From assembly GCF_007860185.1 (NCBI RefSeq), contig NZ_SJPY01000005.1, positions 62,001 to 126,000 on the forward strand: a stretch of DNA of 64,000 bases, in the 5' to 3' direction. Made by a program: the position numbers and the translations under genes. Source of the stretch: Novipirellula aureliae (GTDB lineage: Bacteria > Planctomycetota > Planctomycetia > Pirellulales > Pirellulaceae). Shown here in pieces: positions 1-11,400 of the stretch. The number at the start of each line of letters is the position of its first letter. Position 1 is the stretch's first letter. A model generated the notes under the pieces. That model did no database searches, was not told where the DNA came from, and worked only from the letters and a program-made list of their open reading frames with translations.

Positions 1-13
1 CACTGCCGACGAT

Positions 14-59
14 TCCTCCACTCCGCTCCCAGACTCCCCCTCTCCCACCTCCCCCTCTT
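14..59. repeat. C-strand short-repeat array at window edge
   Basis: C-rich run made of CTCCC units (for example CTCCCAGACTCCCC) directly upstream of the cusB start. It belongs to the same family as the arrays at 2468-2590, 3881-3998, 7486-7554 and 17473-17584. Any matching G-strand arm would lie left of the window. Confidence 0.7.
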
Positions 60-82
60 CGACGAGCGGAGCTCGCTGGCTC

Positions 83-2086
83 ATGCGCACTGGTGTGCAA
101 GCAGCAACGGTCGTCATCGTCGCCGGTCTTGTGTTTTTCTTACTCGGTGTCGCACAGCGAACGAAGTGGTTGACTGCCGATGGTTTTTCGGACGGCCAAG
201 GCGAATCAATCGCAGAAGCCGGTGGCGGCGAAGACAAACGGTACATCTGCCCGATGATGTGTACGCCACCGTCCACAGAACCAGGTCGCTGCCCCGTCTG
301 TGCGATGGAACTGGTCGAAGCGACAGGTGGCGGTGGCGGCGATGGTATCTCGGTCACCATCGAAGCATCCGCACGGCGATTGGTCGGTATTCAAACCGCG
401 ATGTCGAAGATGGGCGAAGTCAATCGAACGATCCGCACCATCGGCTCGATCGACTTCGATGAAAGCCAACTGTCGACCATCAGTGCGTACATCGACGGCC
501 GCTTGGAAAAGATGTACGCGAACTACGCCGGTGTGAAAGTCAATGAAGGCGACGACCTTGCGTTGATCTACAGCCCCCAACTCTACACCGCACAAACCGA
601 GTTCATCACAAGCATGAACAGCGATGGCAAGATTGGTCGCTTTCAAATCTCTGGCGGCGATCTGAACAAGATGGCTCGGGAGAATTTGACTGAACTGGGT
701 ATGACGGAAAGTCAGATCGACCAATTGGGGAGGTCGGGTAAGCCAATGTCGCGTATCCGTATCAAGTCACCGCAGAGTGGAACAGTGATCGAGAAGTCGG
801 CTGTTGAAGGCGACTACGTCAAAACGGGACACAAGCTCTACCGAGTAGCCGACCTGAGCAGTGTTTGGTTGATGCTTGATCTGTTTCCCGACGACGCATC
901 GGCTGTTCGTTTCGGCCAACAAGTTGAAGCGGAAATTCAGTCGATGCCCGGCGAAGTATTCACGGGCCGCGTCGCTTTCATTGACCCCACCGTGAACTCG
1001 AAGACTCGAACGGTACGCGTCCGTGTCGAGATCATGAACTTCGACGGCAAACTGCGACCAGGCGACTACGCGACTGCTAGGGTCACCGTGCCAGCAATCC
1101 CAATGGACCAAGTTTACGATCCGGCACTGGCGAACAAATACATCAGCCCAATGCACCCGCAAGTCATCCGCGACGAACCGGGGACGTGTCCGCTTTGCGA
1201 TATGGATTTGGTGCCGACGTCGCAGCTCGGGTTCGCATCAGAGCCTTTGCCGATGCAGCAAGTCGTGACTGTGCCGCGCGACGCCGTGCTTCTGGCTGGT
1301 GAAAACAGCGTGATCTATGTCGAAACCGAACCCGGTCGTTTTGAGATTCGCCGAGTGACGGTCGGTCCCATGAATCGAAAAGAAGCAGTGATTGTGGAAG
1401 GACTTTCGGCTGGCGAGACGGTTGCAATAGGTGGCAATTTCTTGATCGACTCACAAATGCAGCTCGCCGGAAACCCATCGTTGATGGACCCGACGAAGGC
1501 ACCGAGCTATTCGCCAGGACCGCTTGAGCTTCCCAATTCCATCCCGGTCATGCTGGCGACCGACGCTGGTAAAACGCTTGATCGCACCTACGACGCCTAC
1601 TTCGAGATTCAATGTGCGATGGCGGCCGACCAAACGCCTCCGCCCGTCGCCTTGAACACTCTGATTGCAGGACTCCGCGAACTGGAAATGTCGGCTGGCG
1701 TCCCCGACGATGCCCAACGCAAGTTCGCAATTGCCCGCCGTGCGGCGTCTCGCATGGATGGATCTTTGGAAACCGCTCGCGAAGCTTACCGCGGCGTCAG
1801 TCACGCGATGTTGAAAGCGGCGACGGTTGCTCGTGGCCCGAAGACGGCCGTGAAGCTAACGCACTACTACTGTCCGATGGTTCCCGGTGGAGGTGGCGAC
1901 TGGATGCAGCCCGGCGGCGATTTGCAGAACCCGTATTGGGGCAGTGAGATGCTGACGTGCGGGGAGCTAGTGAGGGAGTTGGGAGTGAGGGAGTTGGGAG
2001 TGAAGGAGTTGGGAGTGAAGGAGTTGGGAGTTGGAAGTGGCGAGCGTCAGCTTGCTGCTGGTATGCATCCAGGAGACGTGAAATGA
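83..2086 (+). CDS. cusB: CusB-like efflux RND periplasmic adaptor with two heavy-metal-binding modules
   Basis: Membrane fusion protein that would link an inner-membrane RND pump to an outer-membrane channel for Cu(I)/Ag(I) export. Residues 7-24 form an N-terminal membrane anchor. Two heavy-metal-binding modules are visible: residues 54-78 (ICPMMC then CPVCAMEL) and about 353-377 (SPMHPQ then CPLCDMDL), the second inside the adaptor body. A third Cys motif, YYCPMV, lies near residue 594. Barrel-sandwich/lipoyl sequence is visible around residues 230-300. The last ~40 residues are coded by a 15-nt repeat (VRELG/VKELG units) and do not look like family sequence. The TGA stop overlaps the next start (ATGA). 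ATG 83 places the membrane anchor at the N terminus; no clear ribosome site is seen because the upstream DNA is a repeat array. Adaptor assignment is secure; metal specificity (Cu/Ag) is inferred from neighbours. Confidence 0.92.
   Translation: MRTGVQAATVVIVAGLVFFLLGVAQRTKWLTADGFSDGQGESIAEAGGGEDKRYICPMMCTPPSTEPGRCPVCAMELVEATGGGGGDGISVTIEASARRLVGIQTAMSKMGEVNRTIRTIGSIDFDESQLSTISAYIDGRLEKMYANYAGVKVNEGDDLALIYSPQLYTAQTEFITSMNSDGKIGRFQISGGDLNKMARENLTELGMTESQIDQLGRSGKPMSRIRIKSPQSGTVIEKSAVEGDYVKTGHKLYRVADLSSVWLMLDLFPDDASAVRFGQQVEAEIQSMPGEVFTGRVAFIDPTVNSKTRTVRVRVEIMNFDGKLRPGDYATARVTVPAIPMDQVYDPALANKYISPMHPQVIRDEPGTCPLCDMDLVPTSQLGFASEPLPMQQVVTVPRDAVLLAGENSVIYVETEPGRFEIRRVTVGPMNRKEAVIVEGLSAGETVAIGGNFLIDSQMQLAGNPSLMDPTKAPSYSPGPLELPNSIPVMLATDAGKTLDRTYDAYFEIQCAMAADQTPPPVALNTLIAGLRELEMSAGVPDDAQRKFAIARRAASRMDGSLETAREAYRGVSHAMLKAATVARGPKTAVKLTHYYCPMVPGGGGDWMQPGGDLQNPYWGSEMLTCGELVRELGVRELGVKELGVKELGVGSGERQLAAGMHPGDVK
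1961..2036 (+). repeat. 15-nt G-rich tandem array in the cusB 3' end
   Basis: About four copies of a 15-nt unit (GAGTTGGGAGTGAGG and variants). The length is a multiple of three, so the reading frame of cusB is kept and a VRELG/VKELG pentapeptide repeat results. The G-rich strand is the coding strand and has at least four GGG runs with 4-nt spacers, which fits a G-quadruplex pattern just upstream of the next gene's ribosome binding site. Confidence 0.85.
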
Positions 2087-2611
2087 AAGAGAGAGTGAGA
2101 AACCATCGTGAATTGATCGTCTATCAGAAATCGTTTGCGGCGGGAAAACGGGTTTTTGAACTGTCGAAAGCGTTTCCTCGTGAGGAAATGTACTCGTTGA
2201 CGGATCAAGTGAGGCGGGCGTCGCGGAGTGTGAGTGCGAACATTGCGGAGGCTTGGCGAAAGCGACGTTATGAGAAGCATTTCTGTAGCACACTGAATAT
2301 CGCCGAGGCGGAAGCAGCAGAAACGCAAGTCTGGCTGGACTACGCAGCCGCGCATGGCTACTTGGACGAAGCAACTGCGGCAAAAGCCAACGAATACTAC
2401 GAAGAAATTCTTCGGATGATCGTGAAGATGATTCACGGTTCGTCGAACTGGTGCGATTTGAAGAGCAAGGGAGAGTCGGGGAGTCGGGGAGCAGGGGAGC
2501 AGGGGAGTGACTATCGGACGGATGACGAATACGTCGTGGTTGACCAACACAAGCTTCTCTCCCCATCTCCCGATCTCCCAGACTCCCCTTCGAAATCAGA
2601 AGGGGACGGCA

Positions 2612-2619
<8 letters not shown>
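2083..2619 (+). CDS. Four-helix-bundle protein (S23 intervening-sequence / Avd-like family)
   Basis: Residues 1-126 match the small four-helix-bundle family (23S rRNA intervening-sequence proteins, related to the Avd accessory protein of diversity-generating retroelements): HRELIVYQKS near the N terminus, then LTDQVRRASRSVSANIAEAW, then a long Glu/Ala-rich helix pair. Family members are usually about 115-130 residues; here a tail of ~50 residues is coded by G- and C-strand repeats (2468-2590) and is not family sequence. The ATG at 2083 is preceded by AGGAGACGTGAA and overlaps the cusB stop as ATGA; the gene's TAA overlaps the cusA GTG start by 8 nt. It therefore sits translationally coupled inside a cusBA operon where no such protein is expected. 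The molecular function of the family is not established. Repeats lie on both sides, suggesting arrival as a cassette. Confidence 0.85.
2468..2590. repeat. Inverted short-repeat arrays (G arm, spacer, C arm)
   Basis: G arm at about 2468-2507 (units GGGGAGTC/GGGGAGCA), a spacer of about 45 nt, and a C arm at 2555-2590 (CTCCCC, CTCCCG, CTCCCAGA, CTCCCC). The arms are complementary over most of their length, so the RNA could fold into a long hairpin. The element forms the 3' end of the four-helix-bundle gene and ends 22 nt before the cusA GTG. Confidence 0.8.
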
Positions 2620-6208
<3,589 letters not shown>

Positions 6209-6223
6209 AGTTTTCGTTTGCCC

Positions 6224-6319
6224 ATGAAGAAATCAACAACTCGGGCATCTAACATTCACAACCTCACCGACGGACCCAACGGATGGAGTCCTGACTTTCA
6301 CAATGGAGCTCTCCCATGA
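6224..6319 (+). CDS. Possible 31-codon leader peptide
   Basis: A 31-residue reading frame (begins MKKSTTRASN, ends HNGALP) fills the gap between cusA and the YHS protein; its TGA overlaps the next ATG as ATGA (6316-6319). The overlap suggests translational coupling, but there is no recognisable ribosome site for its own start and nothing in the peptide identifies a function. It may be chance. Confidence 0.25.
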   Translation: MKKSTTRASNIHNLTDGPNGWSPDFHNGALP

Positions 6320-7476
6320 AACGAACACTTATTATCACTGCTTTCTCACTCGCGATGACCGCATCGAGCGTGTTTGGGCAAACGATTCAATCGCAGCACG
6401 ATCACGCTCAGCACAACCACGCGATGCCGGGCATGACGCAGGCTCGCGAAGTAACTCAAGCGGGACCGCATGGTGGCAGCTTGAAACAAACCGGCAACCT
6501 GCAAATCGAAACGATCGTTTCCCAAGGCGGGCTGCAAATGTTCGTCTTCGACCGCGCTGGCCAACCAGTCTCGGTCGATCAGGGACGCGGTGCTGTCTCG
6601 GTGCGAGTGGAAGGCAACGCGAAACGTTATCGCTACGACTTGCTTCCCGATGGCAAAGGAGCACTGACGGCTCCGGTGAACCTTTCGCAGCTTGCTGGCC
6701 GACAAATCGACGTCGATATTCAGTTGGTCGGCATAAAGGCCTCCGGCGGGAACACTGTTAGCTTCAATGAAGTTGCAACGGTGCCCGCGAGCGAACAGCA
6801 ACTCGCTGCAGCAGCGATCGCACTTCAGAAAATCTGCCCCGTCAGCGGCAAGCCACTTGGTAGTATGGGCGATCCAGTGGCCGTCGATGTGAACGGACAG
6901 AAGCTCTACGTTTGCTGTGCAGGCTGTGTTAGCGAGGTCGAGTCAAATCCGACCAAGTATGCCGCCGGACGTCCGCAAATCACCGTTACCACCGCAACCC
7001 AAGCCGACGCAGCGGCCATTGCGGCCCAAAAGGTTTGTCCCGTGATGGATGAACCGCTCGGCGGCATGGGCACACCGATCAAAGTGATGGTTGGTGACAA
7101 GCCGATCTATCTATGCTGCAAAGGATGTATCAAGAAGATTCAAGCCGAGCCAGCCAAGTATCTGGCGATGGTTTACGGAGAGCAGATGGGGAGAGGGGGA
7201 GACAAGGAGTCAGGGAGTGTTGCGGCCGGGTCGGAAGCGGTGCGGGAAGGTGTCTTCAAAGTCACCGCGGCCGACGCAACATTCATCGCAGCACAAAAGA
7301 AATGTCCCGTGATGGACGAACCGCTTGATGCGATGGGTGGGCCTTACAAAGTCAACGCGGATGGAAAGGCGATCTACATCTGCTGTCCCGGTTGCGCAAA
7401 GAAGATCGCAGCCGAGCCGCAAAAGTGGTTGGCTGTGTTGAAGTCACAAGGAGTCGAAGCGCCAACAATTCGCTAG
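6316..7476 (+). CDS. Secreted protein with three YHS-like Cys modules, probable periplasmic metal binder
   Basis: Residues 1-21 are a signal peptide ending in SVFGQ. A His/Met-rich stretch follows (HDHAQHNHAMPGM), then a ~120-residue beta-rich domain. Three YHS/TRASH-like modules follow at about residues 173-215, 239-283 and 329-373, each with a C-P-V start, an LG/LD-x-MG middle and a C-C-x-G-C end (YVCCAGC, YLCCKGC, YICCPGC). Such modules bind soft metals, so a periplasmic copper-binding role beside CusBA is likely. Modules 2 and 3 are nearly identical, pointing to a recent duplication; the linker between them holds a repeat-coded stretch (7184-7219). GGAGCTCT precedes the ATG. The gene follows cusA by 107 nt and is probably in the same operon. 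Confidence 0.8.
   Translation: MKRTLIITAFSLAMTASSVFGQTIQSQHDHAQHNHAMPGMTQAREVTQAGPHGGSLKQTGNLQIETIVSQGGLQMFVFDRAGQPVSVDQGRGAVSVRVEGNAKRYRYDLLPDGKGALTAPVNLSQLAGRQIDVDIQLVGIKASGGNTVSFNEVATVPASEQQLAAAAIALQKICPVSGKPLGSMGDPVAVDVNGQKLYVCCAGCVSEVESNPTKYAAGRPQITVTTATQADAAAIAAQKVCPVMDEPLGGMGTPIKVMVGDKPIYLCCKGCIKKIQAEPAKYLAMVYGEQMGRGGDKESGSVAAGSEAVREGVFKVTAADATFIAAQKKCPVMDEPLDAMGGPYKVNADGKAIYICCPGCAKKIAAEPQKWLAVLKSQGVEAPTIR
7184..7219 (+). repeat. G-strand short repeat inside the YHS protein gene
   Basis: GATGGGGAGAGGGGGAG followed by AAGGAGTCAGGGAGTG, in frame, coding a Gly/Arg/Ser-rich linker between the second and third YHS modules. Same family as the other GGGAG arrays, but with no C arm. Confidence 0.65.
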
Positions 7477-7485
7477 GAATAGACA

Positions 7486-7554
7486 GGGAGCTTGGAGAGG
7501 GGGAGTCTGGGAGTTGAATCGCTCCCCATCTCCCAGACTCACTCTCTCCCCCTC
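7486..7554. repeat. Intergenic inverted short-repeat arrays
   Basis: G arm GAGAGGGGGAGTCTGGGAG (7495-7513), 16-nt spacer, C arm beginning CTCCCAGACTCACTCTC and ending in CCCCCTC (7530-7554). The arms pair with a short bulge to form a strong hairpin downstream of the YHS protein gene, where it could also work as a transcription stop or RNA 3' end stabiliser. There is no T-run. Confidence 0.8.
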
Positions 7555-7653
7555 TAACTCACGCGGGGGTGGTGTCGCCGGCCGATTCACGCAAGTGATG
7601 AAGTCACCACGCCACCCCTGCCTTTTATTTCAACCCACGACAAGGAAGTCGTC

Positions 7654-7941
7654 ATGAAATCGCTATGGAAATACTGCGCCACCGCTGCGTTCATCTGCAC
7701 CCTCTCGCTGTCTGCCGGATGCCATTCGCTGCCATGGGTTGGCAATCGAAAGGACGAACCGTCTATGACCGCTCAGCAATATGCCGAACAAGCTGCTGCC
7801 AACATTCAATACGACACGACGGTCGACCTCGATTCTGACTGTCAACCGCCAGTAGCAATCTCGTTCTCCGCTGCTTCCACTTCGGCTTCCACTTCGGCAT
7901 CGCCCCGCCCTTCGTCGGGCGGCGGCAGCTGTTGCCACTAA
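7654..7941 (+). CDS. Small lipoprotein with Cys-Cys-His tail
   Basis: 95-residue protein with a signal peptide and lipobox LSAGC (Cys at about residue 23), so probably lipid-anchored. The mature part is short and low in structure: an Ala/Gln region, a Ser/Ala/Thr-rich tract with a repeated STSAS unit, and a C terminus GGGSCCH. The terminal Cys-Cys-His looks like a metal ligand and fits the copper-handling neighbours; that is inference. No family recognised. ATG is preceded by ACAAGGAAGTCGTC. Confidence 0.7.
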   Translation: MKSLWKYCATAAFICTLSLSAGCHSLPWVGNRKDEPSMTAQQYAEQAAANIQYDTTVDLDSDCQPPVAISFSAASTSASTSASPRPSSGGGSCCH

Positions 7942-8418
7942 CGCTGGCGGAAGCCTTCAAATGAAAATCGCATCCTGATGCCCGCTTCGGTGGTTGCCGT
8001 ATCGAGTGATGCGGCGATCATGAGCAAGATGGCCGATGAGCTCCAAACAGAGAGCGTCCAATCGCTCGTGCTAACCACCGAAGGTTCCCACCATCGAGCC
8101 TTGAAAGCAGTCGACCGCATCGGTTTCCAAAATGTCGCCCAAGCATCACTTTTTCAGCTTGGCCCGATATGCCGAGCAACGTGCCCAACACTCTCAGAAA
8201 CAAGCGGCTTCAAACTTGGCCGCTATGTTGGTGATAAACACTGACAACCGCGGCCGGCACGACCCCCGTACGAACCACCTCGCTCGCAATCGGTCCAGCA
8301 CGGAGAGTGACATCTAAACCAACGGGCCCGATTCTTGTTTTGCATATCGCCAGAGCTAACGCCAACCAAACGAGGTTGTCTCGTTTTCGGATACTTAGCG
8401 ATCTGATAAACTCTGTAA
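7942..8418. other. Gap of 477 nt without a confident gene
   Basis: Only short overlapping reading frames (plus strand 7978-8244 and 8132-8317) with no recognisable domain or ribosome site. They may be remains of a decayed gene. A promoter for the following large gene should lie near 8330-8418, but I cannot point to clear -35/-10 boxes. Confidence 0.5.
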
Positions 8419-11400
8419 ATGAGTCAAGCCAAACTAGCATCTGATGTCTCGCCTACCAGTTTAACGGCTGGCAAAGGTACATTCTTTGAGGTCGACGTCG
8501 TCGCTGCATGTCTAGTCGAACTGCTAGCGGAGCAAACATTTCAAAACCAGCAAGGCACGCGACTGGTGCAGGTTAGCGTCCAGAAGCAAGATGACCGATG
8601 GAAGCTCGACGACCTCTTGTTGCAATATGAGTCGAATGGGGCCGAAGATTGGCTAATTCCGGTAAGCGTAAAGAGTTTTTCGTTATTTTCAAAAACTGCG
8701 GAGCGCCGCGAGTTCGTTCACCATGCGTGGTCAGACCTCATTGCGACAGAAAGAAGGCCTCGAACATTCGATCTTGCGCGTGACCGCCTTGGACTGTTCG
8801 CCAAGTTCGATGGTTCTCCACGGCTAACCCAAATTGAAACCCTGGTCGAGAAAGCACGCGCGCAGAACGACAGCTTTACAACGCGTATTATAGAACCAGG
8901 AAATCTGCAGGATGCAAAGAAATGGCTGCAATGGCTTGAACTACCAGCCTCGCTCGCAGATGTTGCTCCGGACGGCAAGGATTCGCTGCAAAACTTCATA
9001 GCGTCCTTGTTGGTCCGAAACTTTGACTTCGGATCCACAACATCCCTCTCATTGCAGACCGTGCAAGAACATTGCCGCCTAATGTGCGTGCGAGAAGAAT
9101 CTGCCTCGGGAATAAAGTTGTGGCGAGACATCTGGGATATTGCGAAGACGCTTCGATTGTCCGGCGGCGACATGGATCGAGGCAAATTGATTCATTGCTT
9201 GAAAACTTCCATTCAATTGAAGGCATCACCAAGATTTAACGCTGCGTTTCAGATTTTACGTTCAAAGTCTGATGACGACCTACAGCTACAACCAAGAAGA
9301 CTTGGCGGGAAAGTCGAAGTCGCCCGTACCGAGGTTGACACTTTGATCGACGACTACTTGGGCTCTCAAGATCCAATCAACGCATTTGTCCTCGGTGATT
9401 CAGGAGTTGGCAAATCCACGGCTGTTGCAAACGCAATCGACAAAAGTTCTTCACTCACTGAGTCATTCTTTTTTCGTCTCGAAACGGCGTGCGAGATTGC
9501 AGACAATGAATCAACATTGTTCGCGCCATATACGATTCGCGAGATATTTTCGGGAACGTCCGAGCGATCCAAGGTCATTGTGATCGACGGCATCGAACAA
9601 GCGGCAAATCGCAGTCAGATCAGAAACTTAGCGAAATTTGTTCTAGCAGCACAGGATCTTTCAACTTTGCGTGTTGTCTTGGTTTGCCAGCGAGAGCAAT
9701 ACCAACGCGTGTTGCGATTTCTTGATGACAACAATGTTGATGCGAAGACTTGGAAACGCATTATCGTCGATAGCTTTTCGACCACTGAGGCTCTCGCAGC
9801 GATCAAGTCACGGCCATCATTGATGCGTCTTTATCTCTCACCAAACCTTCCGTCACTTTATCGACGCCCCATCATTCTTGACGCATTCTTGCGGATAGCG
9901 AGCGAGCAAGATGTCAGTCATCTGAACGCAATCGGTGAATCCCACCTGATTCATTGGGTTTGGGAGCACCGTATTTCGGTCGAACATGGAACGGACGTCA
10001 GTAATTTGCTACTGGAGCTTGGTCGACGACAGGGGGACGAATCGGAGTTGGAAACAACTCAATCTCTCCTCCCAGCGTTTGCAAGGCCGATTGACACGGC
10101 AGTGAATGGATCACTTTTGGTGCGGAACCAAATGAAGCTTCGTTTTGCTCACGACATTTACGCAGATTGGTCTCGGATGCTGTGGCTTCTCGACCAGGGC
10201 AGTTCGATGTCTGACGCCCTCGAGGTAAAAAGCTCGCGGCCGAAATGGTATCGCGCCATCCGAATGGTTGGCATTCACTTCCTGGAGCAGCATACGTCGA
10301 CAGAGACTTGGCTCCGGTATGTTGGGAAAGGAACCGCTGTTTCAGACCTATTCCTCGATGCCGTTGTCTTCTCTGCAAATCCGGACGAGCTTTTGGAAAA
10401 CCTGTCCGAATCATTGTTTGATTCAGACGCGCTGCTTGCCAAACGTCTCGTACGGCGAGCCATGGTGATTTGCTCGGTCCCCGGATTGCTTGCAGCCCGT
10501 AAAGAAGCGGCTGGCGAAGAGCTGACCTCAGTTCTTCGAACGATACAGCGTGATCCGAAGCCATATTTAGCCGCGTTCGGTTCACTACTGCAGTTTTTGG
10601 AGCGGCACGTTGGGGCTGTCGTCGAACACATGCCACATGATGCCGCGAAAATATCGCAGATGTGGCTTGAAATGACCCCTACACACTGGGACTTCCGCGC
10701 TGAGGCAAGCAAGATCGCTATCGCTGTGTGTGAAAGCCAGATAGCGAGTAAAAGACGGTGGTTTAGATCAGATGATGAGGAACGCGAAGACATCTTCAAG
10801 GCTGTCTTTTTTGCATTTGAAGAGGATCCACAGAGAGTGACTCCACTTCTGCTCGATGCTGCCGGTTTGAACCCAGATCACCATCAAGCGAGACGTGCGC
10901 GAGAGAGAGCATTGGAGTGGGAGAAAGAACGTAGTGAGATTCTTAACGAACCTGTTCGCGATCTAACCCCATGGCCCAATGGTCCGGCATATCCTCCTCA
11001 CGCTGCGTTCCGAAAAGCTTGCCTGGATGGCGACGCGATGTGGCCAATTTTCAAGGACGCCCCTGATCTGGCGACACGCCTTATTCTCGCCGTTTCGATT
11101 AAGGTCCGATCGGAAGATGTCGACGAGGGGTATCACGCTGGTGGCGTAGTCTACAACGAAAATGGCATCGAGAGACTTTTCTTCTCGACGACTGGAAAGC
11201 ACTATCGCCAAGGACCGTACCTATCGTTCTTAGCAATCAACCCAAAAGCTGCCATCAAGCTGATCTGCGAGTTTGCAAATTTCGCTGCTTCCCGTCAATT
11301 GGCAAGCATTGATAGTAGCGGATCAGACGCGGTACTGTCGCGTGTGCGATCTCCGCTGAAACACGGCGTCGATTGGCAAGGAGACGAACACAGCTTTCAC

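Noticed and set aside
1957-2082. N-terminal extension of the four-helix-bundle protein
   Set aside because: The extension reads the repeat array in another frame; ATG 2083 has a ribosome site and matches the family start.
2507-2611. Upstream start for CusA
   Set aside because: The extra 35 residues are coded by the C-rich repeat arm; the family N terminus begins at GTG 2612.
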